A stretch of 64,000 nucleotides of DNA from Planosporangium flavigriseum (GCF_011947225.1 NZ_JAATVW010000016.1:1-64000), one strand, 5' to 3'; counted from the first letter of the stretch, positions 54,752 through 63,320 are shown. Numbers and translations: made by a program. The notes: generated from the sequence alone by a model not told the origin.

Positions 54752-54950
54752 CGTCAATTACGCTATCCGGCCGGCGCGGACCTGCGTCGGATGGCGACGA
54801 TGTCGGTGCTTCCCGGCGGCCGTGTGGGCATGTGATTTGAGCCTCATCAGAGCCTGGACGAGGTCCGCGGCGTCACCGTTGCGGGTGGTGGGTCCGATCC
54901 GGCGGCGTAGGTCATGGCAAACTACCCGGGCTTGCGTTGAAAGGATCGAG

Positions 54951-55151
54951 ATGGCTTCTTCGGCGGTTTCCAAGGACTCCACGTCCTCCCGTGCCCACGT
55001 CGTGAAGCCGGGGCACCTCCCGGTCACCGAGTTCACGTCCGACCGGCCGGCCTCCAACTCGCCGTTCGGTGACGACCTGACCTTCCCGTTGCCGGTCAGC
55101 TCGCTCGTCTACCTGCATCCGACGGAGAACCCCTGGGCCGAGGGTCACTGA
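54951..55151 (+). CDS. small conserved-looking 66-aa protein
   Basis: 66 residues from an ATG with GAAAGGATCGAG just upstream. The middle reads PGHLPVTEFTSDRPASNSPF and the end LTFPLPVSSLVYLHPTENPW. It is compact, Pro-rich, without signal peptide or Cys. The codon usage fits a real gene, and I recall similar short actinobacterial ORFs beside the HAD gene. Function unknown. No modification enzyme is adjacent, so a RiPP precursor is unlikely. Confidence 0.6.
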   Translation: MASSAVSKDSTSSRAHVVKPGHLPVTEFTSDRPASNSPFGDDLTFPLPVSSLVYLHPTENPWAEGH

Positions 55152-55175
55152 GCCCCGCCGTCGATAGCGCGTCCG

Positions 55176-55820
55176 ATGTCCTCGCCTGAACGCCTGACCG
55201 TCGGGTTCGACCTCGACATGACGCTGATCGACAGTCGGCCGGGGATCGGGGCGACCTACCGGGCGGTGGCGGCACACACGGGCGTGTACATCGACGTGGA
55301 TGCCGTGGTGAGCCGGCTGGGGCCGCCGCTGGTCCACGAGATGACCAACTGGTTCCCGCCGGACCGGATCGACGAGGCGGTGGACCTCTACCGGTCGTTC
55401 TATCCGGGTCACGCGATCGAGCCGACCCTGCCGCTGCCCGGCGCCGCCGAGGCGCTCGCGGCGGTGCATGCGGCGGGTGGCCGGGTCATCGTCGTCACCG
55501 CCAAGCGGGCCGAGCTGGCGCGACTGCACCTCGAGCATCTCGCCCTGGCCGCGGACGTGCTCGTCGGCGACGCCTGGGCCGACGGCAAGGCGGCAGCCCT
55601 GCGGGAGTACGGCGCGAGCGTCTACGTCGGCGACCACACCGCGGACATGGCCGCGGCCCGCTCGGCGGACACGGTCGGCGTGGGCGTGCTGACCGGACCG
55701 TGCGACGACGACGCGCTCAGGGCGGCCGGGGCGGCTACCGTGCTGCCGGACCTGAGGGGCTTTCCGGCGTGGTGGTCGGCTGTCGGGATCTCGGTTGGAC
55801 GCCTGGGCGCGACTGGATAG
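55176..55820 (+). CDS. HAD-superfamily hydrolase (phosphoglycolate-phosphatase-like)
   Basis: 214 residues. Motif I FDLDMTLIDSRPG carries the nucleophile Asp and the general acid, motif II is VIVVTAKRAELARLHL, motif III is the Lys in DGKAAALREYG, and motif IV is VYVGDHTADMAAARSADTVG. The cap is of the small helical type. Substrate could be phosphoglycolate or another small phosphomonoester. It lies 24 bases downstream of the small 66-aa gene, so the two may be transcribed together. Confidence 0.85.
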   Translation: MSSPERLTVGFDLDMTLIDSRPGIGATYRAVAAHTGVYIDVDAVVSRLGPPLVHEMTNWFPPDRIDEAVDLYRSFYPGHAIEPTLPLPGAAEALAAVHAAGGRVIVVTAKRAELARLHLEHLALAADVLVGDAWADGKAAALREYGASVYVGDHTADMAAARSADTVGVGVLTGPCDDDALRAAGAATVLPDLRGFPAWWSAVGISVGRLGATG

Positions 55821-55891
55821 CCTTATCTCGGAAGCCCGGTCTGGCGACGGGCGAACGGTTGTCCCTTCTAATCAGAAGTTGAGGGCGAGCG

Positions 55892-56278
55892 GTGCCGACG
55901 GGGCGTGTGAAGTGGTACGACACGGACAAGGGCTTCGGTTTCCTGACCCGTGACGAGGGTGGCGACGTGTTCGTGCACAAGGCCGCCCTGCCGCACGGCG
56001 TGGCTGACCTGAAGACGGGCCAGCGGGTCGAGTTCGGCGTCGTGGAGAGCCGTAAGGGCAACCAGGCGCTGCAGGTGAAGCTGCTCGAGGCCCCGCCGTC
56101 CATGGCGGAGCTGCGCCGGCGCCCGCCCGAGGAGCTGCACGGACTCATCGAGGACATGATCAAGGTTCTCGAGGCGAAGGTGCAGCCCGACCTACGGCGC
56201 GGCCGTTTCCCGGACAAGAAGGCCTCCCGCACGGTCGCGGAGGTCGTGCACGCGGTCGCCCGCGAACTCGAAATCTGA
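55892..56278 (+). CDS. cold-shock-domain protein with C-terminal extension
   Basis: 128 residues. The first 67 residues are a cold-shock domain with RNP1 KGFGFLTR and RNP2 DVFVHKAAL, binding single-stranded RNA/DNA. The remaining 60 residues are a basic helical extension ([20 protein letters not shown], then [19 protein letters not shown]) not found in the 67-residue CspA paralogues. Extended forms are known in actinobacteria. GTG at 55892 follows GAGGGCGAG. A hairpin follows the gene. Confidence 0.92.
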   Translation: MPTGRVKWYDTDKGFGFLTRDEGGDVFVHKAALPHGVADLKTGQRVEFGVVESRKGNQALQVKLLEAPPSMAELRRRPPEELHGLIEDMIKVLEAKVQPDLRRGRFPDKKASRTVAEVVHAVARELEI

Positions 56279-56284
56279 TGGCGT

Positions 56285-56325
56285 ACTGAGGTCGCCGGCG
56301 CGCTGCGGTCGCCGGCGGCCTCAGT
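56285..56325. terminator. 16-pair hairpin between csp and mqnD (convergent)
   Basis: ACTGAGGTCGCCGGCG pairs with CGCCGGCGGCCTCAGT (one G-T), loop nine bases. It serves both convergent genes. Confidence 0.8.
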
Positions 56326-56332
56326 CGTGCAC

Positions 56333-57154
56333 TCAGCGCAGCGGCGTGGGCAGCGGCGGCGTGAGGCCCGCGGCGGCCGCGCGGTTGAGGAGCGCCTCCA
56401 CCGCGGCGTATCCTTCGTCGCCCAGGTTCGCGGTGAAGTCGTTGACGTACAGGGCGATGTGCTGGCTCGCCACCGCCGGCTCCAACTCCTGGGCATGGGC
56501 CAGCACGTACTCCTGGGTCGCCTCCGGGTCGTTCCAAGCGGCGTGCACCGATGCGCGTACCCACTCCGCGGCCTGGTCCGGGTCGACGGTGCCGCGGCGG
56601 GCGAGAATCGCGCCGAGGGGGATCGGCAGCCCGGTGTCGCGCTCCCACCACTCACCCAGGTCGGCCAGCGCGTGCAGGCCGTGCTTGGAGTACGTGAACC
56701 GGGCCTCGTGGATGACCAGCCCGGCGTCGTACTTGCCGGCGGCCACCCCGGGCATGATCTCGTGGAACGGCACGATCTTGACCTTCGCCGGCGGGGTGTC
56801 GGCCGCCCACAGCCGCATCAACAGGTACGCGGTGGTGCGGTCGCCCGGCACGGCCACGGTGCGTCCGGCGAGGTTCGGCGTCGCCTCCGGGTCGCGTACC
56901 ACGACCAGCGGGCCGCAGCCGCGCCCGAGCGCCCCACCGCAGGGCAGCAGGGCGTACTTGTCCAGCAGCCACGGCAGCGCGGCGTAGCTCACCTTCACCA
57001 GGTCGTACTTGCCCTTCGCCGCGGACGTGTTGGTGACGTCGACGTCCGCGTACGTCACGTCCATCGGTGGCGCGTCCGGTACCAGACCGTGCACGAGCGC
57101 GTGGAAGACGAACGTGTCATTCGGGCAGGGGGAGATCGCGAGAGAGAGCGTCAC
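56333..57154 (-). CDS. mqnD: 1,4-dihydroxy-6-naphthoate synthase
   Basis: 273-residue enzyme of the futalosine route to menaquinone, acting on the cyclic dehypoxanthine futalosine product. LAISPCPNDTFVFHALVHGL is the diagnostic N-terminus. VTNTSAAKGKYDLVKVSYAA, RTVAVPGDRTTAYLLMRLW and VIHEARFTYSKHGLHALADL are the usual ligand-pocket motifs. The fold is a periplasmic-binding-protein type used as an enzyme. The start ATG overlaps the mqnB stop by four bases. Confidence 0.92.
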   Translation of the reverse strand: MTLSLAISPCPNDTFVFHALVHGLVPDAPPMDVTYADVDVTNTSAAKGKYDLVKVSYAALPWLLDKYALLPCGGALGRGCGPLVVVRDPEATPNLAGRTVAVPGDRTTAYLLMRLWAADTPPAKVKIVPFHEIMPGVAAGKYDAGLVIHEARFTYSKHGLHALADLGEWWERDTGLPIPLGAILARRGTVDPDQAAEWVRASVHAAWNDPEATQEYVLAHAQELEPAVASQHIALYVNDFTANLGDEGYAAVEALLNRAAAAGLTPPLPTPLR

Positions 57155-57807
57155 GGCGTCAACTTTGCCAGGCAGGTGAATGCTTCACTTAACCCCTCCA
57201 GGGCGTCGCCGATCCGCCAGGCGTCGCGATCACGCGGACCGACCGGGTTCGATATCGTCCGTAGCTCGACGAATGGCACGCCTGCCTGCGCCGCTGCCGT
57301 CGCGACGCCGAAGCCCTCCATCGCCTCGGCCACCGCGTCCGGATACCGGGCAGTCAAGTCGCGGGTACCGGCGAGGGTGCCCGTGACCGTCGAGACGGTC
57401 AGCACCGGCCCGGTGGCCACGTGCGGTACGGCTGCGGTGACGGCAGCGACCAGCTCCGGGTCGGTGGCGAGGGTGGCCGTGCCGAAGCCGAGTTCGTCGA
57501 GGCCGATGAACCCGTCCGGCGAGTCCGCGCCGAGATCCGCCGCGATGCTGGCGGTCGCGACGGTCGTGCCACCGATCGGGACACCGATGCCGCCGCCGAT
57601 ACCGGCCGACAGCACCGCGTCGAAGCGCCCCAGTGCGAGTACCCGTGCGGTTGCGGCAGCAGCCGCAGCCGAACCGACGCCGCCGGCCTCGACCATGACG
57701 GCGCTCTCCGCCGCGACGCCGGCCCCGCTGAGCCCTCGCAGCACCGCCTGCCGCTCGGGCTCGACCGCGGTGACGACGAGGACCCGACGGTGGCCGAGAA
57801 AGTTCAC
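57151..57807 (-). CDS. mqnB: futalosine hydrolase
   Basis: 218-residue nucleoside hydrolase/phosphorylase-like enzyme releasing hypoxanthine from futalosine. VLVVTAVEPERQAVLRGL, VMVEAGGVGSAAAAAATARV, VLSAGIGGGIGVPIGG and EAMEGFGVATAAAQAGVPFV (with the substrate Glu) match the family; ELRTISNPVGPRDRDAW holds the catalytic Asp. ATGA overlaps on both sides tie it to the MFS gene and mqnD. Confidence 0.9.
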   Translation of the reverse strand: MNFLGHRRVLVVTAVEPERQAVLRGLSGAGVAAESAVMVEAGGVGSAAAAAATARVLALGRFDAVLSAGIGGGIGVPIGGTTVATASIAADLGADSPDGFIGLDELGFGTATLATDPELVAAVTAAVPHVATGPVLTVSTVTGTLAGTRDLTARYPDAVAEAMEGFGVATAAAQAGVPFVELRTISNPVGPRDRDAWRIGDALEGLSEAFTCLAKLTP

Positions 57808-59378
57808 GAGTCGTCCTTGAGGTCGAAGGTCGGATCGGTACCGGACGGCCGGTAGAGGTGGTATCCGGCCGGCGGGTCCGCCTCGGACTCTACGAGAACG
57901 CGCGTCGGGCTCGTTTCGGGCTCGGGACCGCCCGTGCGGGTGGTCGTCGGATCCGCCCGTACCGTCCGCTCCGCTGCCGGCGCGGGCGGCGCTGCGGGAG
58001 TGGCCGGCACGGGTGCCGTGGGCGACTCTTCCGGCGCCGGTGAACCGTTCAGGCGGTCCTTGCGCAGCCGCCCGGCGGCCAGCACCGCCCGGGCCAGCGC
58101 GAGCACCAGCAGGGCCGCGAGGATCCCCAGGCCGAGCCGGCCGTGGAACGGGATCAGCCCCAGCGCGCCCCCGGCCACCCAGGCGAACATCAGCAGCGTC
58201 TCGGAGTGGGCGAAGGCGCTCGCGCGTACCCGTTCGGGGACCCGCTCCTGGATCACCGCGTCGACGGTGAGCTTGGCCAGCCCGCTCCCAACCGCGGTGA
58301 CCAGGCAGAGCGCGGCGACGACGACCAGGTCGTACACGGCGACGGCGGCGATGGCGGCGACCGTGCCGGCGGCGACCGCGCCGGCCTGCAGGAGCGCAGG
58401 ACGGCGGATGCGCAGGGTGGTGCCCACCGCCGTGGCCAGGAACGAGCCCAGCCCGAGCGCCCCGGCGACGACGGCCATCGCGGTGGTTGGGTTCAGCGAC
58501 GGGGCCGGTAGGTCCCGTGAGCGGATCGCGAAGGCGAGGAACAGGGTCAGGAAGCCGTACGCCGCCCGGAGCGTGGCGCTGCCGGCGAGGCTCGCGATGA
58601 CCAGGCGGCCGGAGAGCACCTTGGCGCCCTTGCGGCCGGGGAGTTGGAAGGCCCGGGGGACGACCTCGGGCGGCTGGGAGTCGGCGCGCGGGGGCAGGCG
58701 GAGCGCGACCACCATGCCGAACACGAAGACGATCAGCGACAGGCGCAGTGGCAGGGCGGGGCCGAACAGGGCGGCCGACGCGAGGCCGATCGGCGCGACG
58801 ACGGCACCGGCGACGGTGCCGAAGACCGAGGCCCGCGCGCCGGCCGCGGACAGGCCGAGCCCTGCCGGGAGGACGCGGGGCACGGCCGCGCTGCGGGCCA
58901 CCCCGTACGTCCGGGACAGCACGAGCATGCCGAAGGCGGCCGGGTAGAGCGTGTACCCCCCGATGTGCTCGGAGATCATGTACGCGAGGAAGGCGCGGCC
59001 GAGCATGGTCAGCGCCAGCGCGTATCGCCGGCCGTGCCGGAACCGGTCGAGCACCGGGCCGACGACTGGCGCCAGCAGCGCGAACGGCAGCATCGTGACC
59101 AGCAGGTAGAGCGCCACCCGGCCGCGCGCCTCGCCGACCGGCACGCTGAAGAAGATCGTGCCGGCCAGCCCGATCGCGACGAGGGTGTCACCGGCACAGG
59201 AGGCGGCGTGCAGGTCGAGAAGGCGGATCATCCCCGCCTCGCCGGCGCCGCCGCGCTGCCGGGCCACCAGCACATTGCGGCTCACGAACCGCGCCGTGCG
59301 TGCGCCTGCCCCGGCCAGGCCCCGGGTCGCGAGCGCGGCCAGCAGCGCGGTGCGGCCGAGGGTACGCACTACCGACAT
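57804..59378 (-). CDS. MFS transporter with long cytoplasmic tail, mqn-linked
   Basis: 524 residues with about twelve membrane helices (e.g. VALYLLVTMLPFALLAPVVG, LILFVFG-type segments and ALLLVLALARAVLAAGRL) and a 95-residue Pro/Thr-rich C-terminal tail. VLDRFRHGRRYAL is the A-like motif between helices 2 and 3. Its stop overlaps mqnB by four bases, so it leads a three-gene operon. Placement suggests a transport role tied to menaquinone synthesis, or simple co-location; the cargo is not known. ATG at 59378 and 59387 are both possible. Confidence 0.82.
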   Translation of the reverse strand: MSVVRTLGRTALLAALATRGLAGAGARTARFVSRNVLVARQRGGAGEAGMIRLLDLHAASCAGDTLVAIGLAGTIFFSVPVGEARGRVALYLLVTMLPFALLAPVVGPVLDRFRHGRRYALALTMLGRAFLAYMISEHIGGYTLYPAAFGMLVLSRTYGVARSAAVPRVLPAGLGLSAAGARASVFGTVAGAVVAPIGLASAALFGPALPLRLSLIVFVFGMVVALRLPPRADSQPPEVVPRAFQLPGRKGAKVLSGRLVIASLAGSATLRAAYGFLTLFLAFAIRSRDLPAPSLNPTTAMAVVAGALGLGSFLATAVGTTLRIRRPALLQAGAVAAGTVAAIAAVAVYDLVVVAALCLVTAVGSGLAKLTVDAVIQERVPERVRASAFAHSETLLMFAWVAGGALGLIPFHGRLGLGILAALLVLALARAVLAAGRLRKDRLNGSPAPEESPTAPVPATPAAPPAPAAERTVRADPTTTRTGGPEPETSPTRVLVESEADPPAGYHLYRPSGTDPTFDLKDDS

Positions 59379-59524
59379 GCCCACCATCCTGACCCATCGC
59401 TGCCGCCCGCAGGCCCCCGTAGGCTACGTTCTGCGTCGATGTCACCGGTGGCAGATTGCGTCGATGGCATGAACGACTTCCGCTCGATGCCGTGATGTGG
59501 AGAAAGTTGAGGCAGAATATTCGA

Positions 59525-60295
59525 GTGACAAGGGCAGTTGGCAGGGGTGCCGCACGGGCGGCGAAGCTGGATCAGACGTGTGCTGACGCGGTGGGCGTGG
59601 CCCGTTCCGCGTTGTCGGAGGTGGACCCCGACCACGTCGGCGAGCACCTGTCGGCGCTCGCCGAGGGCGATCGGGTGGTGACCCACCTCTTCAATTGCCT
59701 GCTGCCCGGCTACCGGGGCTGGCGCTGGGCCGTCACTGTGACCCGGGCTCCCCGCAGCCGGCACGTGACGATCTCCGAAACCGCGCTGCTGCCCGGTCCG
59801 GACGCGCTCCTCGCACCCGAGTGGGTGCCGTGGCAGGAGCGGCTGCGCCCGGGTGATCTCGGGGTCGGCGACATCCTGCCGACCGACGCCGATGACGAGC
59901 GGCTGGTCCCCGGTTACCTGCAGTCCGACGACTGGGCGGTCGAGGAGGTGTCCTGGGAGCTCGGCCTGGGCCGGCCGCGGGTGATGTCGCGCGAGGGCCG
60001 GCTGGACACCGCGCAGCGGTGGTACGAGAGCGATCACGGTCCGGACGCGCCGATCTCGGTCGCCGCGCCGCGGACGGCCCGCTGCGGTGGCTGCGGCTTC
60101 TACCTGCCCCTCGCGGGTTCGATGCGGCAGGCCTTCGGGGTCTGCGCCAACATGTACGCGGCCGACGACGGCCGGGTCGTCAGCGTCGACCACGGGTGCG
60201 GCGCCCACTCCGAGGTGCTCACCGAGCAGAACAATGCGCCGGTGGACGAACTGCCAACGGTCTACGACGACAGTGAGGTCGAAGAGGTCCACTGA
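59525..60295 (+). CDS. DUF3027 domain protein
   Basis: 256-residue actinobacterial protein. AAKLDQTCADAVGVARSALS begins the family. LPGYRGWRWAVTVTRAPRSR and the long middle with GDLGVGDILPTDADDERLVP are typical. ARCGGCGFYLPLAGSMRQAF with a second FGVCANMYAADDGRVVSVDH and GCGAHSE holds several Cys and His that could bind zinc. Function unknown. The start is uncertain: GTG at 59525 matches the family N-terminus, while ATG at 59495 extends it by ten codons. Confidence 0.8.
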   Translation: MTRAVGRGAARAAKLDQTCADAVGVARSALSEVDPDHVGEHLSALAEGDRVVTHLFNCLLPGYRGWRWAVTVTRAPRSRHVTISETALLPGPDALLAPEWVPWQERLRPGDLGVGDILPTDADDERLVPGYLQSDDWAVEEVSWELGLGRPRVMSREGRLDTAQRWYESDHGPDAPISVAAPRTARCGGCGFYLPLAGSMRQAFGVCANMYAADDGRVVSVDHGCGAHSEVLTEQNNAPVDELPTVYDDSEVEEVH

Positions 60296-60310
60296 TCGGG
60301 CGTCTTTTTG

Positions 60311-60360
60311 GGGGAGGGCGCCCCTCTTGCGGTCTATGGCCGTAGAGGGGCGCCCTCCTC
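60311..60360. terminator. 17-pair hairpin between DUF3027 and DUF2530 genes
   Basis: GGGGAGGGCGCCCCTCT and AGAGGGGCGCCCTCCTC pair with one G-T, loop 16 bases. A T run (CTTTTTG) lies on the plus-strand upstream side. Convergent genes on both sides. Confidence 0.85.
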
Positions 60361-60381
60361 ACGTACCGGGGAAGTTTGCCG

Positions 60382-60660
60382 CTACTCGCCGTGCCGGCGC
60401 CGCCGGTTGGCGTCGTGTTTGATCATGACGGCCAGGCCGGGGAAGCCCCACAGAAAGCCGGCGAGGCAGATCGCCAGCCAGTCACCGTGGCCGTGGGTCG
60501 CCAAGGTGTCGCGGAACGGCAACAGCGCGAGGCCGGCGATTGCCCATATCGTCATGCCGCCGATCGCGAACGGCACCATCGGCGGGTCGAGCGCGGCGAG
60601 CCGGGAGGGCGGCGCTGGCTGGGCGCCGTCGGTCGGCTGCGGCTTATCGGTGGTCGGCAC
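60382..60660 (-). CDS. DUF2530 family membrane protein
   Basis: 92 residues with two hydrophobic segments (MTIWAIAGLALLPF and WLAICLAGFLWGFPGLAVMI) and a basic RRRRHGE tail. PPMVPFAIGGMTIWAIAGLA and the short length match actinobacterial DUF2530. Function unknown. GTG start. Divergent from the MarR gene with a promoter region between them. Confidence 0.68.
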   Translation of the reverse strand: MPTTDKPQPTDGAQPAPPSRLAALDPPMVPFAIGGMTIWAIAGLALLPFRDTLATHGHGDWLAICLAGFLWGFPGLAVMIKHDANRRRRHGE

Positions 60661-60721
60661 GGCGTCAGGGTACGCGGTGTGAGCTGCGCGATCACGTGAC
60701 TGCCCTCACAAATACAACTGT

Positions 60722-60747
60722 TTAGCTAAGCTCATTAGTTAAGCTAA
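60722..60747. promoter_or_regulatory. imperfect 26-bp palindrome, candidate MarR operator
   Basis: TTAGCTAAGCTC and AGTTAAGCTAA are imperfect inverted arms with perfect TTAGCT/AGCTAA ends, immediately upstream of the MarR start. AT-rich inverted sites of this kind are usual MarR targets. The MarR gene lacks a ribosome site, so transcription may start near the GTG and the operator would then cover the promoter. Confidence 0.6.
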
Positions 60748-60752
60748 CGATT

Positions 60753-61187
60753 GTGCCGGTACGCATGGCGTCGAATGAGCAGACCGCAGCCCTGCTGCGG
60801 GACGCGATCAATCGGCTCACCCGCCGGCTGCGCCAGACCAGGCCCGTCGGGGAACTGACCCAGAGCCAGTTCTCCGCGCTCACGAGCCTGGACCTGGCCG
60901 GTGCGCTCACACCGCGTGAGCTTGCCGAGGCCGAACGGGTGCAGCCGCCGACCATGACGAGGATCGTCAACAGGTTGGAGGAGCGCGGGTTGGTTCAGCG
61001 CCTCCCGCACCCCACCGACCGCCGGCAGGTGGTCCTCTCGACGACCGAGTCGGGTAGATCGGTGCTCGCCGCGAATCGGCGGGCCCGCGAAGCCTGGCTC
61101 GGCGGTCAGGTCGCGACGCTGAGCGCGGAGGAGCAGGAGACGCTCCGGCGGGCGGCGCACATTGTCGACCGGATAAGCAGGGCCTGA
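60753..61187 (+). CDS. MarR-family transcriptional regulator
   Basis: 144 residues forming a winged helix: GELTQSQFSALTSLDLAGAL, LTPRELAEAERVQPPTMTRI (recognition helix), VNRLEERGLVQRLPHPTDRR and QVVLSTTESGRSVL, with dimerisation helices at both ends. The DRR wing motif is intact. Such proteins repress a neighbouring efflux gene until a ligand binds, and an MFS gene follows directly. GTG at 60753 or ATG at 60765. Confidence 0.9.
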   Translation: MPVRMASNEQTAALLRDAINRLTRRLRQTRPVGELTQSQFSALTSLDLAGALTPRELAEAERVQPPTMTRIVNRLEERGLVQRLPHPTDRRQVVLSTTESGRSVLAANRRAREAWLGGQVATLSAEEQETLRRAAHIVDRISRA

Positions 61188-61246
61188 CCGACACGTTTCA
61201 GTTGGCCGGCCCCGAGGGACGAGTACTTAAGGAGGCGCTCACCAGC

Positions 61247-62578
61247 GTGCGGTTACGGCTGAGCAACACATTTCGATCACTACGGGTCAGGAACTACCGG
61301 CTCTTCGCCACCGGTCAGCTCGTCAAGCTGACCGGCGTCTGGATGCAGTTCACGGCGCAGGACTGGCTGGTCCTGCAGCTGTCCCACCACCGCCCGACCG
61401 CGCTCGGCACGGTGACCGCGCTGCAGTTCCTACCCGTACTGATTCTCACGCTCTACGGCGGCAAGATGGCCGACCGGTACGACAAGCGCAAGTTGCTCAT
61501 CGTCGTCAACGCCGCGTTCGCCGCGGTCGCCGCCGTGCTGGGCGTACTGGTCGCGACCGGCGACGTACAGCTGTGGCATGTCTTCGCGGTTGCCGCCGTC
61601 AGCGGAACGATCAATGCCATCGAAGGGCCCGTCCGCCAGTCGTTCGTCTCCGAGCTGGTCGGCCGGGAGCTGCTGCCCAACGCACTCGCCCTGTCGGCGG
61701 CCACCTTCAACTCCGCCCGCATCATCGGGCCCGCCGTCGCGGGCGTGGCGATCGGCTGGATCGGTATCGGTCCGGTGTTCCTAGCCAACGCGGTGATGTG
61801 CGTCGGCCCGCTGGTCTCCTCGATCCGGATGCGCCCCGCGGAGCTGTACCGCCGGGAGCCCGGACAGGTCGCGTCGCGGGATGCCCGTGTCATCGACGGG
61901 CTGCGCTACACCTGGCACCGTCCGGACCTCGTCATCCCGATGCTGCTGGTGATGATCGTCGGGCTGTTCGGCTTCAACTTCCCGGTCACGCTCGCGGTGA
62001 CCGCCACCACGGTCTTCCACGCCGGTCCGCAGTCGTTCGGGCTGCTCTCCACCGCGCTCGCCCTCGGCGCCCTCGGCGGCGCCCTGGCGGGCAGCGGACG
62101 GCGCAGCCGCCCGTCGATCTACATCGTGCTCACCGCCGCCCTGGTGTTCGGCGTGTTGGAGACGCTGGTCGGGTTCGCCCCCACCTACCTGGCGGCGATC
62201 ATCCTGCTGGTCCCCACCGGCTTCTTCATGATCTATTTTGCGCAGGCGGTCAACCAGCGGATTCAGCTCGGCGCCGATCCCGAGTTCCGGGGCCGGGTCG
62301 TGGCGCTCTACATGCTCGTCTTCCTCGGTACGACGCCGTTCGGCGCCATGCTCATCGGCTGGGCGGCCGAGCAGTTCGGGCCCAGGTCCGGCATGTGGCT
62401 GGGCGGGCTCGCGTCGGTACTGGCCGCCATCGTGATGGGCGTCGTCCAGCTACGCCGCGCGGACGCGGAGATCGGCGTGCACATGCGGCCACGCCCGCAC
62501 GTCTACGTCCGGGAGCCCGCCGCCGACGGCCGTGTCATCGACTTCCGCATGCCCGCCATCCGGCCAGCGGCGCGCTGA
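61247..62578 (+). CDS. MFS exporter (EntS/MFS_3-like)
   Basis: 443 residues, about twelve helices. NYRLFATGQLVKLTGVWMQF begins the MFS_3 family, QDWLVLQLSHHRPTALGTVT follows, and YGGKMADRYDKRKLLIVVNA is motif A. GPVRQSFVSELVGRELLPNA is the loop typical of EntS-like exporters. It likely exports a small molecule, siderophore or drug under control of the MarR gene 59 bases upstream. GTG at 61247 is supported by AAGGAGG; a TTG at 61202 is less likely. Confidence 0.88.
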   Translation: MRLRLSNTFRSLRVRNYRLFATGQLVKLTGVWMQFTAQDWLVLQLSHHRPTALGTVTALQFLPVLILTLYGGKMADRYDKRKLLIVVNAAFAAVAAVLGVLVATGDVQLWHVFAVAAVSGTINAIEGPVRQSFVSELVGRELLPNALALSAATFNSARIIGPAVAGVAIGWIGIGPVFLANAVMCVGPLVSSIRMRPAELYRREPGQVASRDARVIDGLRYTWHRPDLVIPMLLVMIVGLFGFNFPVTLAVTATTVFHAGPQSFGLLSTALALGALGGALAGSGRRSRPSIYIVLTAALVFGVLETLVGFAPTYLAAIILLVPTGFFMIYFAQAVNQRIQLGADPEFRGRVVALYMLVFLGTTPFGAMLIGWAAEQFGPRSGMWLGGLASVLAAIVMGVVQLRRADAEIGVHMRPRPHVYVREPAADGRVIDFRMPAIRPAAR

Positions 62579-62676
62579 CCGCACTGGCAGGTCACGTCCG
62601 ACCGGGCATAGCCTCGGGGTGTGGCGCGGTTGTGCACTCTCCGGCAAACCGGCCCGCGACGGCCGCAGGAGCTACC

Positions 62677-63270
62677 GTGAGGCTGTTCGTCGCCGCGTAC
62701 CCACCGGCGGATGTGCGTGGCGACTTCGAGGACGTGGTACGTGACCTCGTCGTCGGCCAGCCCCGCGAGCAAGGGCAGTCGGTGCGGCTCGCTTCGCCCG
62801 AGAACTGGCACGTCACGCTCGCGTTCCTCGGCGACGTGCCGGACGAGAAGGTCGACGACGTCCGGCTGGTGGTGGACCGGGCAGTCGAGCGCTGGCGCGC
62901 CGGTCGGGAATCCGACTCGGGCGACGCCCCGGCTGTCCGGATCGCCGGCGGCGGCAGGTTCGGTCGCAACCGGTTCACCACGCTCTGGGCGGGGCTGAGC
63001 GGCGACGTCGACGAGCTCGGTGACGTCGCCGACGCGCTGCGCCGGGAGCTGCGCGCGGCGCGGTTGCCGTACGACAACAAGCCCTTCCGTGCGCACGTGA
63101 CGATCGCCCGTCCCGGTGACCGGATCACTCCGGACGAGCTGACCGCCGACCTGGCCGCGCTGGACGCGTACGAGAGCCCGCCGTGGACGGTCGACAACAT
63201 CCGCCTCATGCGTAGCCAGCTCGGCCCGCGGCCGGCGTACGAGTCGATGCACGAGGTCGCGTTAACCTAA
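62677..63270 (+). CDS. thpR: RNA 2',3'-cyclic phosphodiesterase
   Basis: 197 residues of the 2H phosphoesterase fold. The two HxT motifs are present: HVTLAFLG in the first half and HVTIARPG in the second. RLFVAAYPP is the usual N-terminus. It hydrolyses or ligates 2',3'-cyclic phosphate ends of RNA. GTG at 62677 has AGGAG six bases upstream. A palindromic element follows. Confidence 0.92.
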   Translation: MRLFVAAYPPADVRGDFEDVVRDLVVGQPREQGQSVRLASPENWHVTLAFLGDVPDEKVDDVRLVVDRAVERWRAGRESDSGDAPAVRIAGGGRFGRNRFTTLWAGLSGDVDELGDVADALRRELRAARLPYDNKPFRAHVTIARPGDRITPDELTADLAALDAYESPPWTVDNIRLMRSQLGPRPAYESMHEVALT

Positions 63271-63320
63271 CGATCTTGGACACTTGGACCGGCTATGGGC
63301 GGCCTGAGTGTCCAAGATCG
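63271..63320. terminator. CGATCTTGGACACT palindromic element between convergent genes
   Basis: CGATCTTGGACACT (63271-63284) and AGTGTCCAAGATCG (63307-63320) pair perfectly over 14 bases around a 22-base loop, starting right after the thpR stop. It closes thpR and the convergent aldo/keto reductase gene. The same palindrome wording is, as far as I recall, dispersed in Micromonosporaceae genomes. Confidence 0.75.

Noticed and set aside
54951-55151. RiPP precursor peptide
   Set aside because: No leader-core architecture, no Cys/Ser/Thr-rich core and no modification enzyme or protease nearby.
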